From Schizophyllum amplum (taxonomy: Eukaryota > Basidiomycota > Agaricomycetes > Agaricales > Schizophyllaceae): DNA of 64,000 nucleotides. Location of the stretch: contig VDMD01000065.1 in the NCBI GenBank assembly GCA_007026445.1, positions 62,001 to 126,000 on the forward strand, written 5' to 3'. The notes below the pieces were generated by a model. It had not been told where the DNA came from and did no database searches. It was given only the letters and a program-made list of their open reading frames with translations. The position numbers and the translations under genes were made by a program. Positions 24,228 to 38,550 of this stretch are shown piece after piece. Numbering within the stretch: position 1 is the stretch's first letter; each line of letters opens with the position of its first letter.

Positions 24228-24375
24228 ACGTCAATGTTCGACTATGCTCGACTATGTACCGGAGTGTCATGATCCTGTAGTATACCGCTATTTACATATT
24301 TTGAGATGACACTATGGGCTGCGTATGCGTCAAAATTGCGCTGGAAATGCTGCTCTACAGCATTATGGACGCGAT

Positions 24376-25731
<1,356 letters not shown>

Positions 25732-27550
25732 AGTCGCAGAGGGGCACGGTTTTGAAGAAGGACGGGATTGTGAGGAGGATAAGATGTGCTCGTATGGCGC
25801 CGTCGCGGTTGCTTTTATTGCATGGATGCCAAGGGATGTTGCCTCTTGAGACTGGCTGATCGTCGAAGGGAGCATGATCGCCACCGAGGTGACGCTAATC
25901 GTCACCGAGGGGATGATGGCCATACAATAGGAAAGGCCACTGAATCAGCAAGGAGAAAGCGGACAAAAACTGGCTGCCTCGGACTCGGCGATGACAAACA
26001 GATAGGAAAGGTATGACACACCCATGGATCCCGAGGCTTTGAAGTGTCACTGCGGAGTCTGAGCGATGCCAGTACTATGTCAAGGACACAACGTAAATTT
26101 CTCAAGGTATACAACCAAGACGATATCGTGCGGTATCATCAACATGAATTAGGCGAAGGTGACGACGTACTCAGAGGGATACCAGTGTATGTTCAGATGA
26201 ATTCGCCATAACGCGTCTGGCAGACGTGCACCGGCGAGCAAGGGCGTCTCGTCGTCGGCCAGCGCCGGCAGGAGCTTCACAAGGGCTTGATGGAGATAGA
26301 CGAGGAGCAAGATGGATGTTCACGAGGAAGGATGACGGACGAGAGAAGGTCCGGCGACGCGCACTGAGGATCTACAGGTCATCAGCGAAAGCCGATCGAC
26401 AAGTGCGCACGCGCACCGCAACTACAATGGGCACTTCTTCCCAGTCTCCGGTAGCCCGCTAAGCGGTTCCCCATTCGCGCGCGCGAGGGAGCCTCGCAGT
26501 TCACCGAGCCTCGGCTGATCTTAGCGCGAGGCTTCACTTCCGCCGACTACTGCAAGACATGAGACAGAGACCAAAAACAAGACAGCGATTACGCGCCTGG
26601 CCCTAAAGTATCCTTCTTGTTCGTCTCCCATTCTGAATCCTTCCGAAGGCGAAGCACGAAGACTCGCTTCCACATGAACTTCCCAAAAGCCGGTTTGACT
26701 GTTGAGCTCCGAGTCGTCGCTATCACATTGTCGCCGGCGTCGCAGAGGTCGAGAAACGGAGTCGACGGTCACGCAAAGCAGATAATAAGACGCTGGGCAA
26801 GTATCATGCGGCTCATGTCGCCGGGCATGATGAAGGTAAGGTAAAAAGAACAATGGTCAGCTAACACGAACAAACAACACGATCATTGTACTTCATGTGA
26901 CTTTATTTGTCGATTTCTGCTGGCCCGGAAGGCGTCGTATAGACATTCACAACGTTCATGAATCAAAACATATAGCGGGCTCAGGACTATGTACCAAGAG
27001 TCGAAAATCTTTCCCAAGAGAGCATCAATCAGCGCAGAAATGGATGGCGTATCGAGCGAAGTAGGCCCAGGATTCTGGAGGACGACTCACTTGATGAACG
27101 CCTCTCAAGGAAGCTCGGAGACAGCAATCGTATATGTATCCGGTATGTATCAACAAGGTTAATGTCAAATCAAGCGTACCATGGAGGATATCCCAGCGAC
27201 AGTGCAGCATGAGGATCTGGAGGTCACTCGAAGCGTCGAGCGCGTCACTCGCGTCGCCGACACGAGGAAACAACACAGCAGAATATAGGACTTGAAGTGG
27301 GTTCGAAGTCAACAACGAAGAACATTCGAAGATGGCGAGAGGCGGAGGAAACAGGGCGCCCGCCGCTGACCGGTGTCCGTCCCATTCTGCCGGTCCACAT
27401 CGTGTGATATTTCAGGCTGGAATATGGGTTGCCGTGGCAAGCTTTCGTAATGAGGCCTGCAAGGCAGTTGTCGACAGGCCGATCTCTGGATCCCAGGAGC
27501 CTAAAATTGATTCGGTGTGCTAAGCTACAAACCATCCGCGGCGCTCACTA
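25732..27550. other. region between OYE copy 1 and MYND copy 2
   Basis: The first 200 bp or so serve as the OYE copy 1 promoter. On the minus strand about 26155-26325 is open and ends in RLPDALWRIHLNIHWY and a TAA. It looks like a last exon, and the open stretch at 26521-26853 with a hydrophobic end (VIAVLFLVSVSCLAVVGG) could belong to the same gene. I could not connect them by convincing splice sites. The remainder shows nothing. Confidence 0.25.
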
Positions 27551-29371
27551 TCATGCAGACAGAGACCGCGTGTCTGTCTCGGGACTCAGGCGGCGTTCCT
27601 CCGCGTCTTGATCAGCCGAAGGAAAAAATGTGAACAAACGACTGCGCCAGTCGGAGGTCTTCAGATACATCACCTTCACGACCCCTCCTCCTACTGTTTC
27701 TGGCCAGTCATGAGTAAGTGCTTGCAGCTGTACGCACTTCGCCTTGAGACTGAGATCCAGAGTAACGATCGGAGGTGCATTGAGCTCCGTGACGAACCGG
27801 GTGTAATTTTCCGTCAAGTACGATTCCGCAAGTTGAAGGAAGCGAAGAAACTCGACGTCACGTGGTTTGAGAGGTTCTGTCCGGGATCAACGCTTTGGAT
27901 ACAAGCGAAGGACGGATGAGGACTGACCGATTTCAGGGTGTGCGGATTTCAACGCACACATTTTTTGATGCCCCATGTACCAGTTTGTACGCTGGCATGT
28001 ACGCGAGCAGTAGAGCGCCTCCCCGCATGGACACGCGCGGAGGAGGCCTACGTCGGTAATGCTTGCAGTACACTAGACGAGAGGTGTCAGACCTGGCAGC
28101 CGTATCAGCAGAGCACGCACGTCCACACTGGCGCAGCACGCGACGTTGCCCCACGATTGGTCGAATTCCTGCAATAGCGCGAATCTTTCATCCGCGAGGT
28201 TAAGGAGCGCCTGTTCATCTGGGTGGTACGATCTCTCGGACAGACGGAAGCCCTCGGGGAGCGCGTTGTGAAAGCGCTTAACCGCACGAGGAGTGATGAG
28301 CGCGCAGCTGATGAGTGAAGACATGCCGCCCTTCATGGTAGACTGTTCACAAGCGCCTTTAGCGCGTAACTCGACCAGCATAGTGAATAGGCCATGGTCG
28401 ACCGCGACGAGGAGACTACGTGGGTCAAAGCACAGTGTGCAGAGAAAGTCGTGCACGGTTACGCAGAGCCCGGGGCAGTCGGCCAGCGCGGTGCGCATGA
28501 CGGCGATGGTCGACAGAACTATGCAGCGCGGAAAGCCACCGCGGCGCAGCTCGGGTGTGGTGGCAAGTGGGATCAGCGAGCGGAGCAGCTGATTCATGTC
28601 CGTCCACGTTTCCACGCTGAGGCGCTTGCCGAGGGTGTCGATGTGCGAGCTGAGAATGCGGAAGAGGCGGTGTGGGTGGCCTTTGACTGCGCGCATGATA
28701 TAGACGACGAGGATGGCGCGCATCTCGGTGTCCGTACCTATCACCCTCCAGAGAGTATGCAGGAGGTTGAAACAGCGCTCCCGACGACGTGTGTCACCGT
28801 TCGCATCACGTAAGTCCCCGATAAGAGCAGGTCCGTTGAGCCACAGGGCTACGATATCGTGTATCGCGTCGTGTCCGCCAGAGAGCACAACAGAGCGCGC
28901 GCGCTCGGACGGCAGTGTACGAAGCCCCTCAAAGACACAGAGCATCGCTTCGAGAACCTGAGTTATGAAAAGAGGCGGGAAGGACGATAAGCGGCGGCCG
29001 TGGTCGAAGGGGAGCAGGTACCCGATCCACTTGAAGACGCGCGGCCACACCGCGTCCTCCGGCTCGTGTAAGACCCAGAGCTTGCGGTACCCGAGACGGA
29101 CGAGGTTGGATATCAAGACGAAGGAGTAGAGTGCGGGAGAGATAGCGAGACCGTCGGTGGTGAACGCGAAGTCGATCAGCGGCGTGCGTGGTGGTTCACG
29201 GAAAAGGATTTCCAGGGCGCCGGCCCTGAGATGTTGCAGGGCTTGCTTCACGATGCATTTAGTATCGGGGGATCGCTTTCCCAGATGGTCCTCTGAGTCT
29301 GTTTCTACGACCGAATGAAGGTGCGCCAGTACGAAAGCAAGCTCCTTTGCGGATGGACAGTGCATGGCCAT
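27551..29371 (-). CDS. MYND-type zinc-finger protein, copy 2
   Basis: Exons 29371-28121, 28072-27928 and 27876-27551 give 573 residues; ATGs at 29371 and 29365 both fit the paralogs. The intron positions match copies 1 and 3 exactly. The long helical first exon includes LGYRKLWVLHEPEDAVWPRV and LSGGHDAIHDIVALWLNGPA. Exon 2 carries the MYND finger (CTASITD, ACPCGEALYCSRTCQRTNW, GHQKMC) with all spaced Cys and His ligands. Exon 3 encodes LKPRDVEFLRFLQLAESYL and the tail. The promoter has the shared module at 29524-29585. No signal peptide is seen. Function is unknown beyond probable protein-protein binding by the finger. Confidence 0.85.
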
Positions 29372-29523
29372 GATGGTGGCCACGCGCTACGCGAGGTCTC
29401 ACGTTGACGCGCTTGCAGATCCCGCAGTGGTCGCAGAGAAAGATCTGATTATAGTTGAGGCAGGTCAGTCCGGAGCTCCCTTCGTGCGGCGCACACCTTA
29501 GATACGACCGCTTCAAATTGGGT

Positions 29524-29585
29524 GGCGGGAGGAAACAAGCGTTGGGATTTGAAAATTGTGCGGCCCGAACATTCCGCATCACGTG
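29524..29585 (-). promoter_or_regulatory. two-part promoter module of MYND copy 2
   Basis: GGCGGGAGGAAA at 29524-29535 and CACGTG at 29580-29585, starting 153 bp upstream of the ATG. CCCGAACATT lies between the two, as CCGAACATT does in the module at 43993. Confidence 0.6.
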
Positions 29586-29989
29586 ATAAGCACAACGTAT
29601 CTGGGCACCCGCCAGTGCCAGTCGGCGGGCGATACATGCGGCAAGCTAAGGGCTCGAGGCAGACTTTGGTCTGCCAGGGGAAGATGACTCGAAGAGGCAA
29701 GGCCCGCGGCTGATCATAGATCGGCCACGCGCCGTCATACGACGAGCGCTGGCTGCGCACGCTGGCCGTGCCGCGTGCGCGTAGCCCGTCCATGTATATA
29801 GTGCGAAATGGCAATGGAGGATGATATACGAGAACATAAAAGAAGGGCAACCCGGATTCAGTGAATTCGGGGCTTGCCATGTCGGGCGAAGCCCGACCGG
29901 CACCGCTGGGGAATATCAACCATCACGTGACGTGTTGATATTCACAGTCTCGCGCGGGCGGCCGGACGTCGCCGACAGTACACCGCGAG

Positions 29990-30238
29990 GGGACTCGGAT
30001 CGTGCGCTATCCAGCGGTGGAGGAGTTCTTGGCGGCGCTGGTGTGGAAGGACGGTGCTCCGCACATCCTTCCTAACCTGCAATGGTAGTCCGTGGTCGGG
30101 AATTTAGCAGGGTCGAGCGCTCTCGCGGAATTGTGCCTCTCGAGGCGGATAACGGCAGTCTCTCGTGGATGGGAGATGATCGCGATGGTGGAGGGCCAAC
30201 GGGCAGAAACGTTACCGCATGATGTTATGATTTCATGA
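29990..30238 (+). pseudogene. 3' relic of an F-box-like gene
   Basis: The sequence encodes IVRYPAVEEFLAALVWKDGA and ends with SALAELCLSRRITAVSRGWE, a TGA closing it at 30236-30238. It matches the C-terminal part of the genes at 36030-37493 and 42438-43904. An in-frame TAG lies at 30086-30088 and everything 5' of about 29990 is missing. A shorter version of the same end sits at 44290-44357. Confidence 0.8.
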
Positions 30239-30407
30239 CCGCTGGGATAGTAAGTAGACGACAGCTGCTTTTGCGATGTACTGTACCGGCGGCTATCTTA
30301 CACTACGATGAGTCACGACGTGATAGCGTTTCTCGATATCCCCCTTTCCTTGCGTTTGATGTACCGGCGCGGGGCCTTGACGGTCCGAGATTCTTTCTTC
30401 TTCTGAG

Positions 30408-31048
30408 TAGTGTTGGTCGGGCTCGGGCCGGGCCGGGTTTTGGAGGGTCAGGCCAGGCTTCGTCGGGCTGAGGCTCACCAACATCCTGAGCCCTGGCCCG
30501 AGCCCCCAAAAGCCTGAGCCCGGCCGAAGCCCCGGGCTCGAGCCCAGGGCTTTATACTTGTAATGTCAATTCACCTGCAAGGAAGAAAAAATGACATATA
30601 GACATACCTATACATGCTTACATTGCTCTAGGACTGCTCGTGCCTTGTGGACGGCGCACCCCATGCAAAGACGCCCCGAAGATGTGCGCGCGCCACCGCG
30701 TCACGTTGTTGAGCGACACATGTCACGGGTGTGACACAAGTGACGCGACGCGTCGGCGTAATTCGAACGTGCGCGACGGCTCGTGTAAGTCAGTCGCAGC
30801 CGGAGACGGTAGATAAAACTGGATATAATGGTTAGTAGCAACATCTTAGACACTGAAAGCCCCTTACCGTCTACATTCAGGACCGTGAAAGCCCAGGGCT
30901 GGAGCCTCGGGCTCCGGGTTTCCCCAACACAAGCCCTGAGCCTGAGCCCTGCTCAAGCCCGTCGTCGGGCCAGGCTCGGGTCAGGCTTCAGAGGGCCGGG
31001 TCGGGCCGGGTAAGGAGGCTTTGGCCTGAGCCCGACCAACACTACAAG
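30408..31048. mobile_element. non-autonomous hAT-like DNA transposon (641 bp)
   Basis: The left end reads TAGTGTTGGTCGGGCTC and the right end, inverted, contains the same TAGTGTTGGTCGGGCTC. The direct repeat TTCTGAG flanks both sides (30401-30407 and 31049-31055), fitting the 7-8 bp duplication made by hAT elements. The termini continue into GGGCTCGGGCC-type GC-rich repeats. There is no open frame for a transposase. The related block at 44.3-44.7 kb lacks the insertion. Confidence 0.75.
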
Positions 31049-31419
31049 TTCTGAGACCGATCTTCTGTGCGTCCTCGTCGCCGATATTATATCCGTGCTC
31101 GCCACCGATCTCTTATTCTCACATGACGCCAATTTCCTCAGCGTTCGCCGTCTTCTCGACTCGGACACCGCACGGTCTGAAGATCACCGCTTTTCGCCAC
31201 GCCGCCTCTCTACGTCGCTACATACGCGGGCCTGTTTATTTTCTCACCTCCCACGGACGTTCTACACACATAGCCATATCCCTCGCTCGCGCAGCTCGTC
31301 TGACTCTTGTCCACATGATCTACAATGTCCCCCAATATACTTTGGAATCTACATTTTCGCCACCAAGCGAATGCTGCCTGATCTCCGGTATCGCAGACGC
31401 AACGCGACTGCTCGCCTCA

Positions 31420-31628
31420 CAGAGACGCGACTGATCGCCTCACAGAGACGCGACTGATCGCCTCACAAAGACGCCACTGATCGCCTCACAAAGACGTCAC
31501 TGCTCGCCTGACACACACGCGACTGCCCCGGTATCACAGACGCGACTGCTCCGGTAGCACAACCACGACCGCTCACCTCACAACCACGACTGCTCTCCGC
31601 GTCTCACACCCACGTCTTGCGCTCGCCA
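31420..31628. repeat. minisatellite beside the OYE copy 2 stop codon
   Basis: Imperfect units of about 21 bp (CTCACAGAGACGCGACTGAT and variants) run up to the stop codon of OYE copy 2. Related units lie at the 3' ends of OYE copies 4 and 5. Confidence 0.65.
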
Positions 31629-33177
<1,549 letters not shown>

Positions 33178-33923
33178 GATCGTGGGGGAGGAGAACAATC
33201 GTGGGGAAAAGAGAGATCGACGGCTCTCGAACACACGGGTGCTTTCATCCCGCTGTGGCATGCGTGGATGACGAGATTTCATTGCTATGATTGATCAGCG
33301 TCGGTAGGTAACACCCGAAGGGTCAGGCATTGAACGTCAGTAGGTCCGAAGTGCGTCGCGGGAAACCATCTGTCAACATACGTTGCCTGCTGGGATCTCG
33401 CTCCAGACACTGAAGACGGCATACAAGTTGACTTGTTCAGTGAACAGAGAGAAAACCTGAGGCCTTGAAGGGCTGGCTGCACGACTTGAACAGAACCCGC
33501 TTGAAGCTGCTCGAAGTTGTCCGCTCGACGGTCTGCAGTGTGCAGGGCCTCAACATTAAGATACATGTTGGTAGAGGATAAGCAGGAACGAGGGCTTCCC
33601 AAAAGGAGAACAAAGGAGCGATCAGCATTTCACCAAACGTGTGCAAATAAACGCACCTTCTCCCAAAGTATCACGTGTCACTCGCGTAGAATCTCCCCAG
33701 TGGGACGGTCCTGCAGATTCGATGTATATAGCCTCACATTCGATGTACCAAACGCATTGAGTCCCAGATCCAGACCAAACATTGTCTTATCCTAAGACCG
33801 ACTTCCATCTGAAGCGTTAGTTCGCCGTGTTATGTTGTACATTGATACCATTCGCTGTGCAGTGTGTAGTTAGTTTGACCACGATGTCATTTGCCATATA
33901 GTAGTAGTAGTACTGAGCGAAGA
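33178..33923. promoter_or_regulatory. upstream region of OYE copy 2
   Basis: It aligns along most of its length with the region upstream of OYE copy 4 (46422-47120). It contains TATCACGTGTCACT, with CACGTG at 33672-33677; the same 14 bases occur upstream of copies 4 and 5. GGATGAAAGC at 33241-33250 takes the place of the TATA-like motif seen in the paralogs. No gene is supported. Confidence 0.55.
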
Positions 33924-35727
33924 CTAGTCTGTATTGAGTTCAACGCGATGTTCCTCCACGTCTATACCATCCGACGGAAGGAATATAAACAAGCGACTGC
34001 GCCGAGTACCGCTCTCCACGTACACCGCCTTCACGACCCCTCCTCCTACCAGCCAGTCATACGCGACTGCTTCCTGCTTCACACATGTCGCCTTGAGGCT
34101 GAGACATAGAGTAACCATCGGAGGTCCGTTGAGCTCGTGCATAATTTGCGGTCAAGTAGGATGCCGAGAGAAAGCGAAGAAACTGAACATCGCGCGGCTT
34201 AAGAGGTGCTGTCTGGGATCAGCATTGTGCCAATACTAAGGCAAGACGGCTAAAGACTAACCGACTTCAGGGTGTACTGATTTCAATGCACACATTGTTC
34301 GATGCCCCGAGTTCCAGTGTGAACGCTGGCATGCGCGCGAGCAATAGAGCGCTAAGCCGCATGGACACGCGCGAAGAAGGCCTGCGTCAGGACAGCTCGA
34401 AGGACACTAGACGCGAGGTCAGACTCAACGGCAACGGTCACATCAGCATCAGAGTACGCACGCTCCTGTTGGCACAGCGCGCGATGCGGCACCATAATTT
34501 GTTGAATTCCTGCAACAGCGCGAACCGTTCATCCGCGAGATCAAGGAGGGCCTGTTCATCTGGGTGATATGACCTCTCAGTCAGACGAAAGCCCTCGGGG
34601 AGCGCGTCTTGAAAGCGTTGAACCGCGCGAGGGGAGATGAAGGCGCAGCTGATGAGCAACGACATGCGGCCCAACAAGGCAGAGTCTTGACAAGCGCGTT
34701 TGGCGCGTACCTCGACCAGCGTGGCGAATAGGCCGTGATCGAGCGCGACGAGGAGGGCATGAGGGTCGAAGCAGCATGGTGAGCAGAGGAGGTCGTGCGC
34801 GGGCCGGCAGAGTCCGGGATAGTCGGCCAAGGCGATACGCAGAACGGTCATGGCCGAGCGGACTGTGCAGCGCGGAAACCCGCCGCGGTGCACCTCGGGT
34901 ACGGCGGTCAGTGGAATCAGCACACACAGCAGCTGATCCATGTACGGCCAAGTCTCCGCGCAGAGGTGCTTGGTGAGGGCGTCGATGTGTGCGCTGAAAT
35001 TGCGGAGGAGGCGGCGCGAGCGGCCTTTGACTGCGCGCATGATAGACTCGACGAGGATGGCGCGCGACTCGGTCTCACCGCCTAGCACCGCCCAGAGATT
35101 TTGCAGGACGGCGGAACAGCACGCCCGGCGTGTGTTGCCTTTGAGGTCCTGGATGTCCGGGTTCCCGGTGAGAGCGGGACTGTAGAGCCAGATGGCCACC
35201 ATATCGCGTATTGCGTCGTGACCGCCAGAGAGCAGGACGGAGCGCGCGCGCTCAACCGGCAGAGTAAGGAGGCTATCAAAGATGGAGAGCATCGCATCGA
35301 GGATCTGGGGCATGATTGACAAAGGCGGGAAGGAGGATAGGCGGAGGCTGTGGTTGAGTGGGAGCAGATAGCCGATCCACTGGAAGACGTGCGGCCATAC
35401 CGCGTCCTGCGGCTCGGGTAAAGCCCAGAGGTCCAGATACCCGAGATAGATGAGGTTGGTGAGGCCAGCAAAGGCGTGGAGGGCGAAGAGGATAGCGAGA
35501 GCGTCATTGGTCATCGTGAAGTCGATGAGCGGCGTACGCAGTGGGGGATCGCGGAGGAGGATTTCCCTGAGGGTGTCGGTCGTGAGATATCGCAGAGCTT
35601 CCTTGACGAGGCGTCGGATTTCAGGAGACCGCTTTTCCAGAGGAGGGTCCACTGCCAATACGGCCGATAGAAGGCGCGCCAATGCACAAGCGAGTTCCTG
35701 AACGGACGAAGGGAGCACAGTGACCAT
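33924..35727 (-). pseudogene. MYND-type zinc-finger protein, copy 3, with C-terminal frameshift
   Basis: Exons 35727-34462 and 34406-34262 are intact and align with copies 1 and 2, including the MYND finger (CPSSCPDAG, RACPCGLALYCSRACQRSHW, GHRTMC). Exon 3 begins at 34208 as expected. Compared with copy 2, 11 bp are missing near 34136-34141, just after SASYLTANYA. The frame then runs to a TGA at 34057-34059, losing the conserved tail; the original tail is still readable in another frame (ELNGPPMVTLCLSLKA) down to 33924. A shortened protein with helical region and finger might still be made. I label it a pseudogene because the conserved C-terminus is lost. It is divergent to the F-box-like gene at 36030. 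Confidence 0.7.
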
Positions 35728-35818
35728 GGTAGCAGCTCGTTGTAGGAGTACACAAAACGAGATAATGCGATTGTTGATTGCGGATAGTCTGCAGGGTGCA
35801 GCGTACACTTCCGGGCGT

Positions 35819-35882
35819 GGCGGGAGGAAACAAGCGTTGAACCTGAAGGGACGTGCCTGGCCCGAGAAATCCGTGTCACGTG
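35819..35882 (-). promoter_or_regulatory. two-part promoter module between MYND copy 3 and F2
   Basis: GGCGGGAGGAAA at 35819-35830 and CACGTG at 35877-35882, starting 92 bp upstream of the MYND start. The 302-bp gap between the two divergent start codons makes it a possible bidirectional promoter. Confidence 0.6.
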
Positions 35883-36029
35883 AAGAGCAGCTGACTCACT
35901 CGACGATGTTTGGAAATTGGGCCGCACGATCACTCTTGTTTACTCCCACTGCCACCAACCACGGATCGCTGCCAGTGAGTCCCATCGCGATCACGTTTAT
36001 CTAAGCACCCAACAGCCACTTTGTGATTA

Positions 36030-37493
36030 ATGTTCTTGAATAGACCGTCTTCTTGGCAGCAGGCCGATTCCGCGGCCTCGCCGAGTGACATGCAGCGCCA
36101 TGACCTCGTCCCGGACCCTGCGCGGGCCGATGATGTCGCACCAACCTCCTTTCAGCTTGAGGAGACTGGCGCGCAGATCGAGCTACTTTCATCGGACGCC
36201 GACAATGAAGCTCCCCGTGCCGCCTTTGACGAAGCGGTGTCTTCAGTCGGCTTCAAAGAACCAGTCACCGCGCCCGTCCACTGTCTGCCGCCAGAGCTCC
36301 TCGCCGATATATTCCTCTATTTACCCTCACGCGAGAACATGTGCGATGAACTCGTCCGGCTCGAGTACGGCATCGCTCGCGTTTGCACCACCTGGCGCCA
36401 CGTCGCCCTCGGCACGCCAATGCTGTGGACCTGCATCGATATCCAATCGAAAAACATCGATCCCGAGCAATACCTGCGCCAATACCTGCCCCGGTCGCAT
36501 AATCGTCCCCTCCACATAGCTTGCGACTACGACAGGCAGCCGAAACTCCTGCGCCTGCTCAGCGTGCACGCGGCGCATCGGTGGCAAACCCTGACCCTCC
36601 GCGTTTCGCGCTACGATCCTCTTCCGGATACCATGCCCACCGCCGTCGCCGCGCCCCTTCTCGAACGCGTGAAGGTGAAGATCGGTGGCGAGGGGTACGA
36701 AACGGAGGTCTCCGATCTGCTCGCGTTTCTCCAACATACGCCCCGGCTGCGCGAGCTAGTCGTCAAGGGCGGCAGCCTCAAAACATTCGCGCTCTGCGGG
36801 CTGCCCTGGTCCCCCGCGCTTACGCACGTCCACATCGCCGTCGACGGATTCCACGAATTTCCCCTCATCCTGCGCTCTGTCCAGGAATTCGGCGCGACAC
36901 TCACGACGCTGCGCCTCGGCCTGCGGGCGAGCGTGCTCGTTGGGCTGGCCGAGGACGAGGAGCAGGAGGGCATAGTGACGCTGCCCGCGCTCCGGTATCT
37001 GCGCCTCTACAACTACGGCTACGAGCTCCTCTGGCTCATCAACGCGCCCAACCTGCACACCCTGTCCGTCGACATGGACGCGCTGGCCAAGTCTGCGGCG
37101 TTCCTCAACTTCGTGAAGCGCGGCGGAGCACGGATGAATATCCGCGCCCTCGAGGTCATCACCGTCTACCCGAAGATGTATATCGACGGCGGGCGGGCGG
37201 AGTTCGCCAGGCTGCTGTGCTGTATGATCGGCTTGGAGAGCCTGGAGCGGCTGCGGATCGTGCGGTATCCAGCGGTGGAGGAGTTTCTGATGGCGCTGGC
37301 GTGGAGAAACCATGCGTCGCGCATTCTTCCCAACCTGCAGATGATATCGATCCCTGGTCTCTCAGCGCAATCGATTGTTCTCGCGGAGCTGTGCCGTACG
37401 AGGCGGATGACGACGGTGTCCTGTGGACGGGAGATATTTGCGATGGCGGAGGGTCGGCAGTTTGAGATGCTACGGGGTGACCTGAGTCTATGA
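36030..37493 (+). CDS. F-box-like protein with LRR-type region, F2
   Basis: A single exon encodes 487 residues. The F-box-like motif is VHCLPPELLADIFLYLPSRE, followed by VCTTWRHVALGTPMLWTC. The rest holds irregular leucine-rich repeats (TPRLRELVVKGGSLKT, NAPNLHTLSVDMD) and a conserved end (LAELCRTRRMTTVSCGRE). The N-terminal 70 residues differ from F1 and F3: the usual coiled-coil start beginning MSLSRA is changed to MFLNRP and the helix is poorly kept. This suggests relaxed constraint there or an alternative start. It likely acts, like its relatives, as an SCF adaptor. It is closest to F3 in the window. Confidence 0.83.
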   Translation: MFLNRPSSWQQADSAASPSDMQRHDLVPDPARADDVAPTSFQLEETGAQIELLSSDADNEAPRAAFDEAVSSVGFKEPVTAPVHCLPPELLADIFLYLPSRENMCDELVRLEYGIARVCTTWRHVALGTPMLWTCIDIQSKNIDPEQYLRQYLPRSHNRPLHIACDYDRQPKLLRLLSVHAAHRWQTLTLRVSRYDPLPDTMPTAVAAPLLERVKVKIGGEGYETEVSDLLAFLQHTPRLRELVVKGGSLKTFALCGLPWSPALTHVHIAVDGFHEFPLILRSVQEFGATLTTLRLGLRASVLVGLAEDEEQEGIVTLPALRYLRLYNYGYELLWLINAPNLHTLSVDMDALAKSAAFLNFVKRGGARMNIRALEVITVYPKMYIDGGRAEFARLLCCMIGLESLERLRIVRYPAVEEFLMALAWRNHASRILPNLQMISIPGLSAQSIVLAELCRTRRMTTVSCGREIFAMAEGRQFEMLRGDLSL

Positions 37494-37689
37494 TGAGTTG
37501 TACAAGCTGCTGTTGTTCAAAGTAAACGCACCAGCGGTCAGTCGAAGAAAATCTCGATTTTCTCGACATGACGACCCCTTGGTATTCACGGACGGTCATA
37601 GAACTAGCAGTACACTACGGATCATGAGCATGTTTGTGATATTATCAGGAGAGCGTGAATCGCGCGCACCTAGACATGTTCACGCCTGC

Positions 37690-38046
37690 GGGGACAGATC
37701 CACACCCGCAGTAGACATTCCGTAGACGCAGCCGAGAAAGCAGTCGCGGATAGGTTCTACGAAGAAGCAGTCGCGAATAGGTCCTACGAGGAAGCAGCCG
37801 CAGATAGGCCTTACGTGCAAGCAGCCGCTGGTGACGCGAACGCAGGTCAACAGACCCCTCGTCATCAGCCAGCGGCAGGGACTTGACGACATGGACGAAC
37901 GAGGCAACGTCGACCGATGTAGTTATGATGGTTGAGGGTATGGTGGCTTGCGTCGACCGACGAGGATATGATGATTGCATTGACGGCCTCATAGTAGGAG
38001 ATCTGGGCTGCAATGAGCTCGAGACAACTGGAAGGACGATCGGCAT
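37690..38046 (-). pseudogene. N-terminal relic of an F-box-like gene
   Basis: On the minus strand it encodes VKSLPLADDEGSVDLRSRHQ and RLLARKAY, nearly the same as VKSLPLDDDEGSVDLRSRHQ in the relic at 21.85 kb. After this the frame runs into a tandem repeat (37733-37815) and no F-box follows. Confidence 0.6.
37733..37815. repeat. about 30-bp minisatellite, three copies
   Basis: Units of the form GAAGCAGTCGCGGATAGG plus TTCTAC repeat three times with few changes, inside the minus-strand F-box relic. Confidence 0.7.
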
Positions 38047-38229
38047 TTACCTCGCGCGATCAGGAGATACCAACCAGGAGACGCCCTCGCACGACCAGGA
38101 GAGACCATGTACGATAGCTCGGTTGCTAACTACGCGCGCCGACCTCAATTGCGTACCATATACGCGTACCTTGATCGCGTCCTGCTCAGAGCTCCACCCA
38201 GGCTGACAAGCAAGCCACGTCAAAAACCA

Positions 38230-38550
38230 TAGAGTCCGTGGCCCGCCCATCGACGTTAGGGTCCGACGATCGCTGCTCAATGTTAGACGCGGTCCGTAAA
38301 CAAGACGTTGGTCACGCACATAGCCCAGCATGTATCGTTGGTCCTTCCTTGCAAAGCCGGTCCTCCCCAGCATCCCCGATCCTTCGAAGCACGCCTAGTC
38401 CTTCCCTGCTTCAACAGTCCTTCGAAGGACGCTCATTCCTCCCCCAGCATCCTTCCCCGCACCGTCGATCCTTCCCGTGTAGATGAGGCCATTGAGAATG
38501 AGCGGCGCTGTGTATGCGAGATGAAGTCCGACATCCACCCGGCCGAGCGG
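38230..38550 (-). repeat. dispersed repeat, copy 2
   Basis: Reverse-orientation copy of the repeat at 20310-20580, with the same order of GTGCGGGGAAGGAT, GGGGAGGACCGG and TGCTGGG landmarks. It lies beside an inverted copy of the same F-box relic that follows copy 1, so both belong to one larger inverted duplication. Confidence 0.6.

Noticed and set aside
36521..37465. 314-codon open frame in a second plus-strand frame over F2
   Set aside because: It overlaps the F-box-like frame out of register and yields an Arg/Ala-rich product typical of a shifted GC-rich gene.
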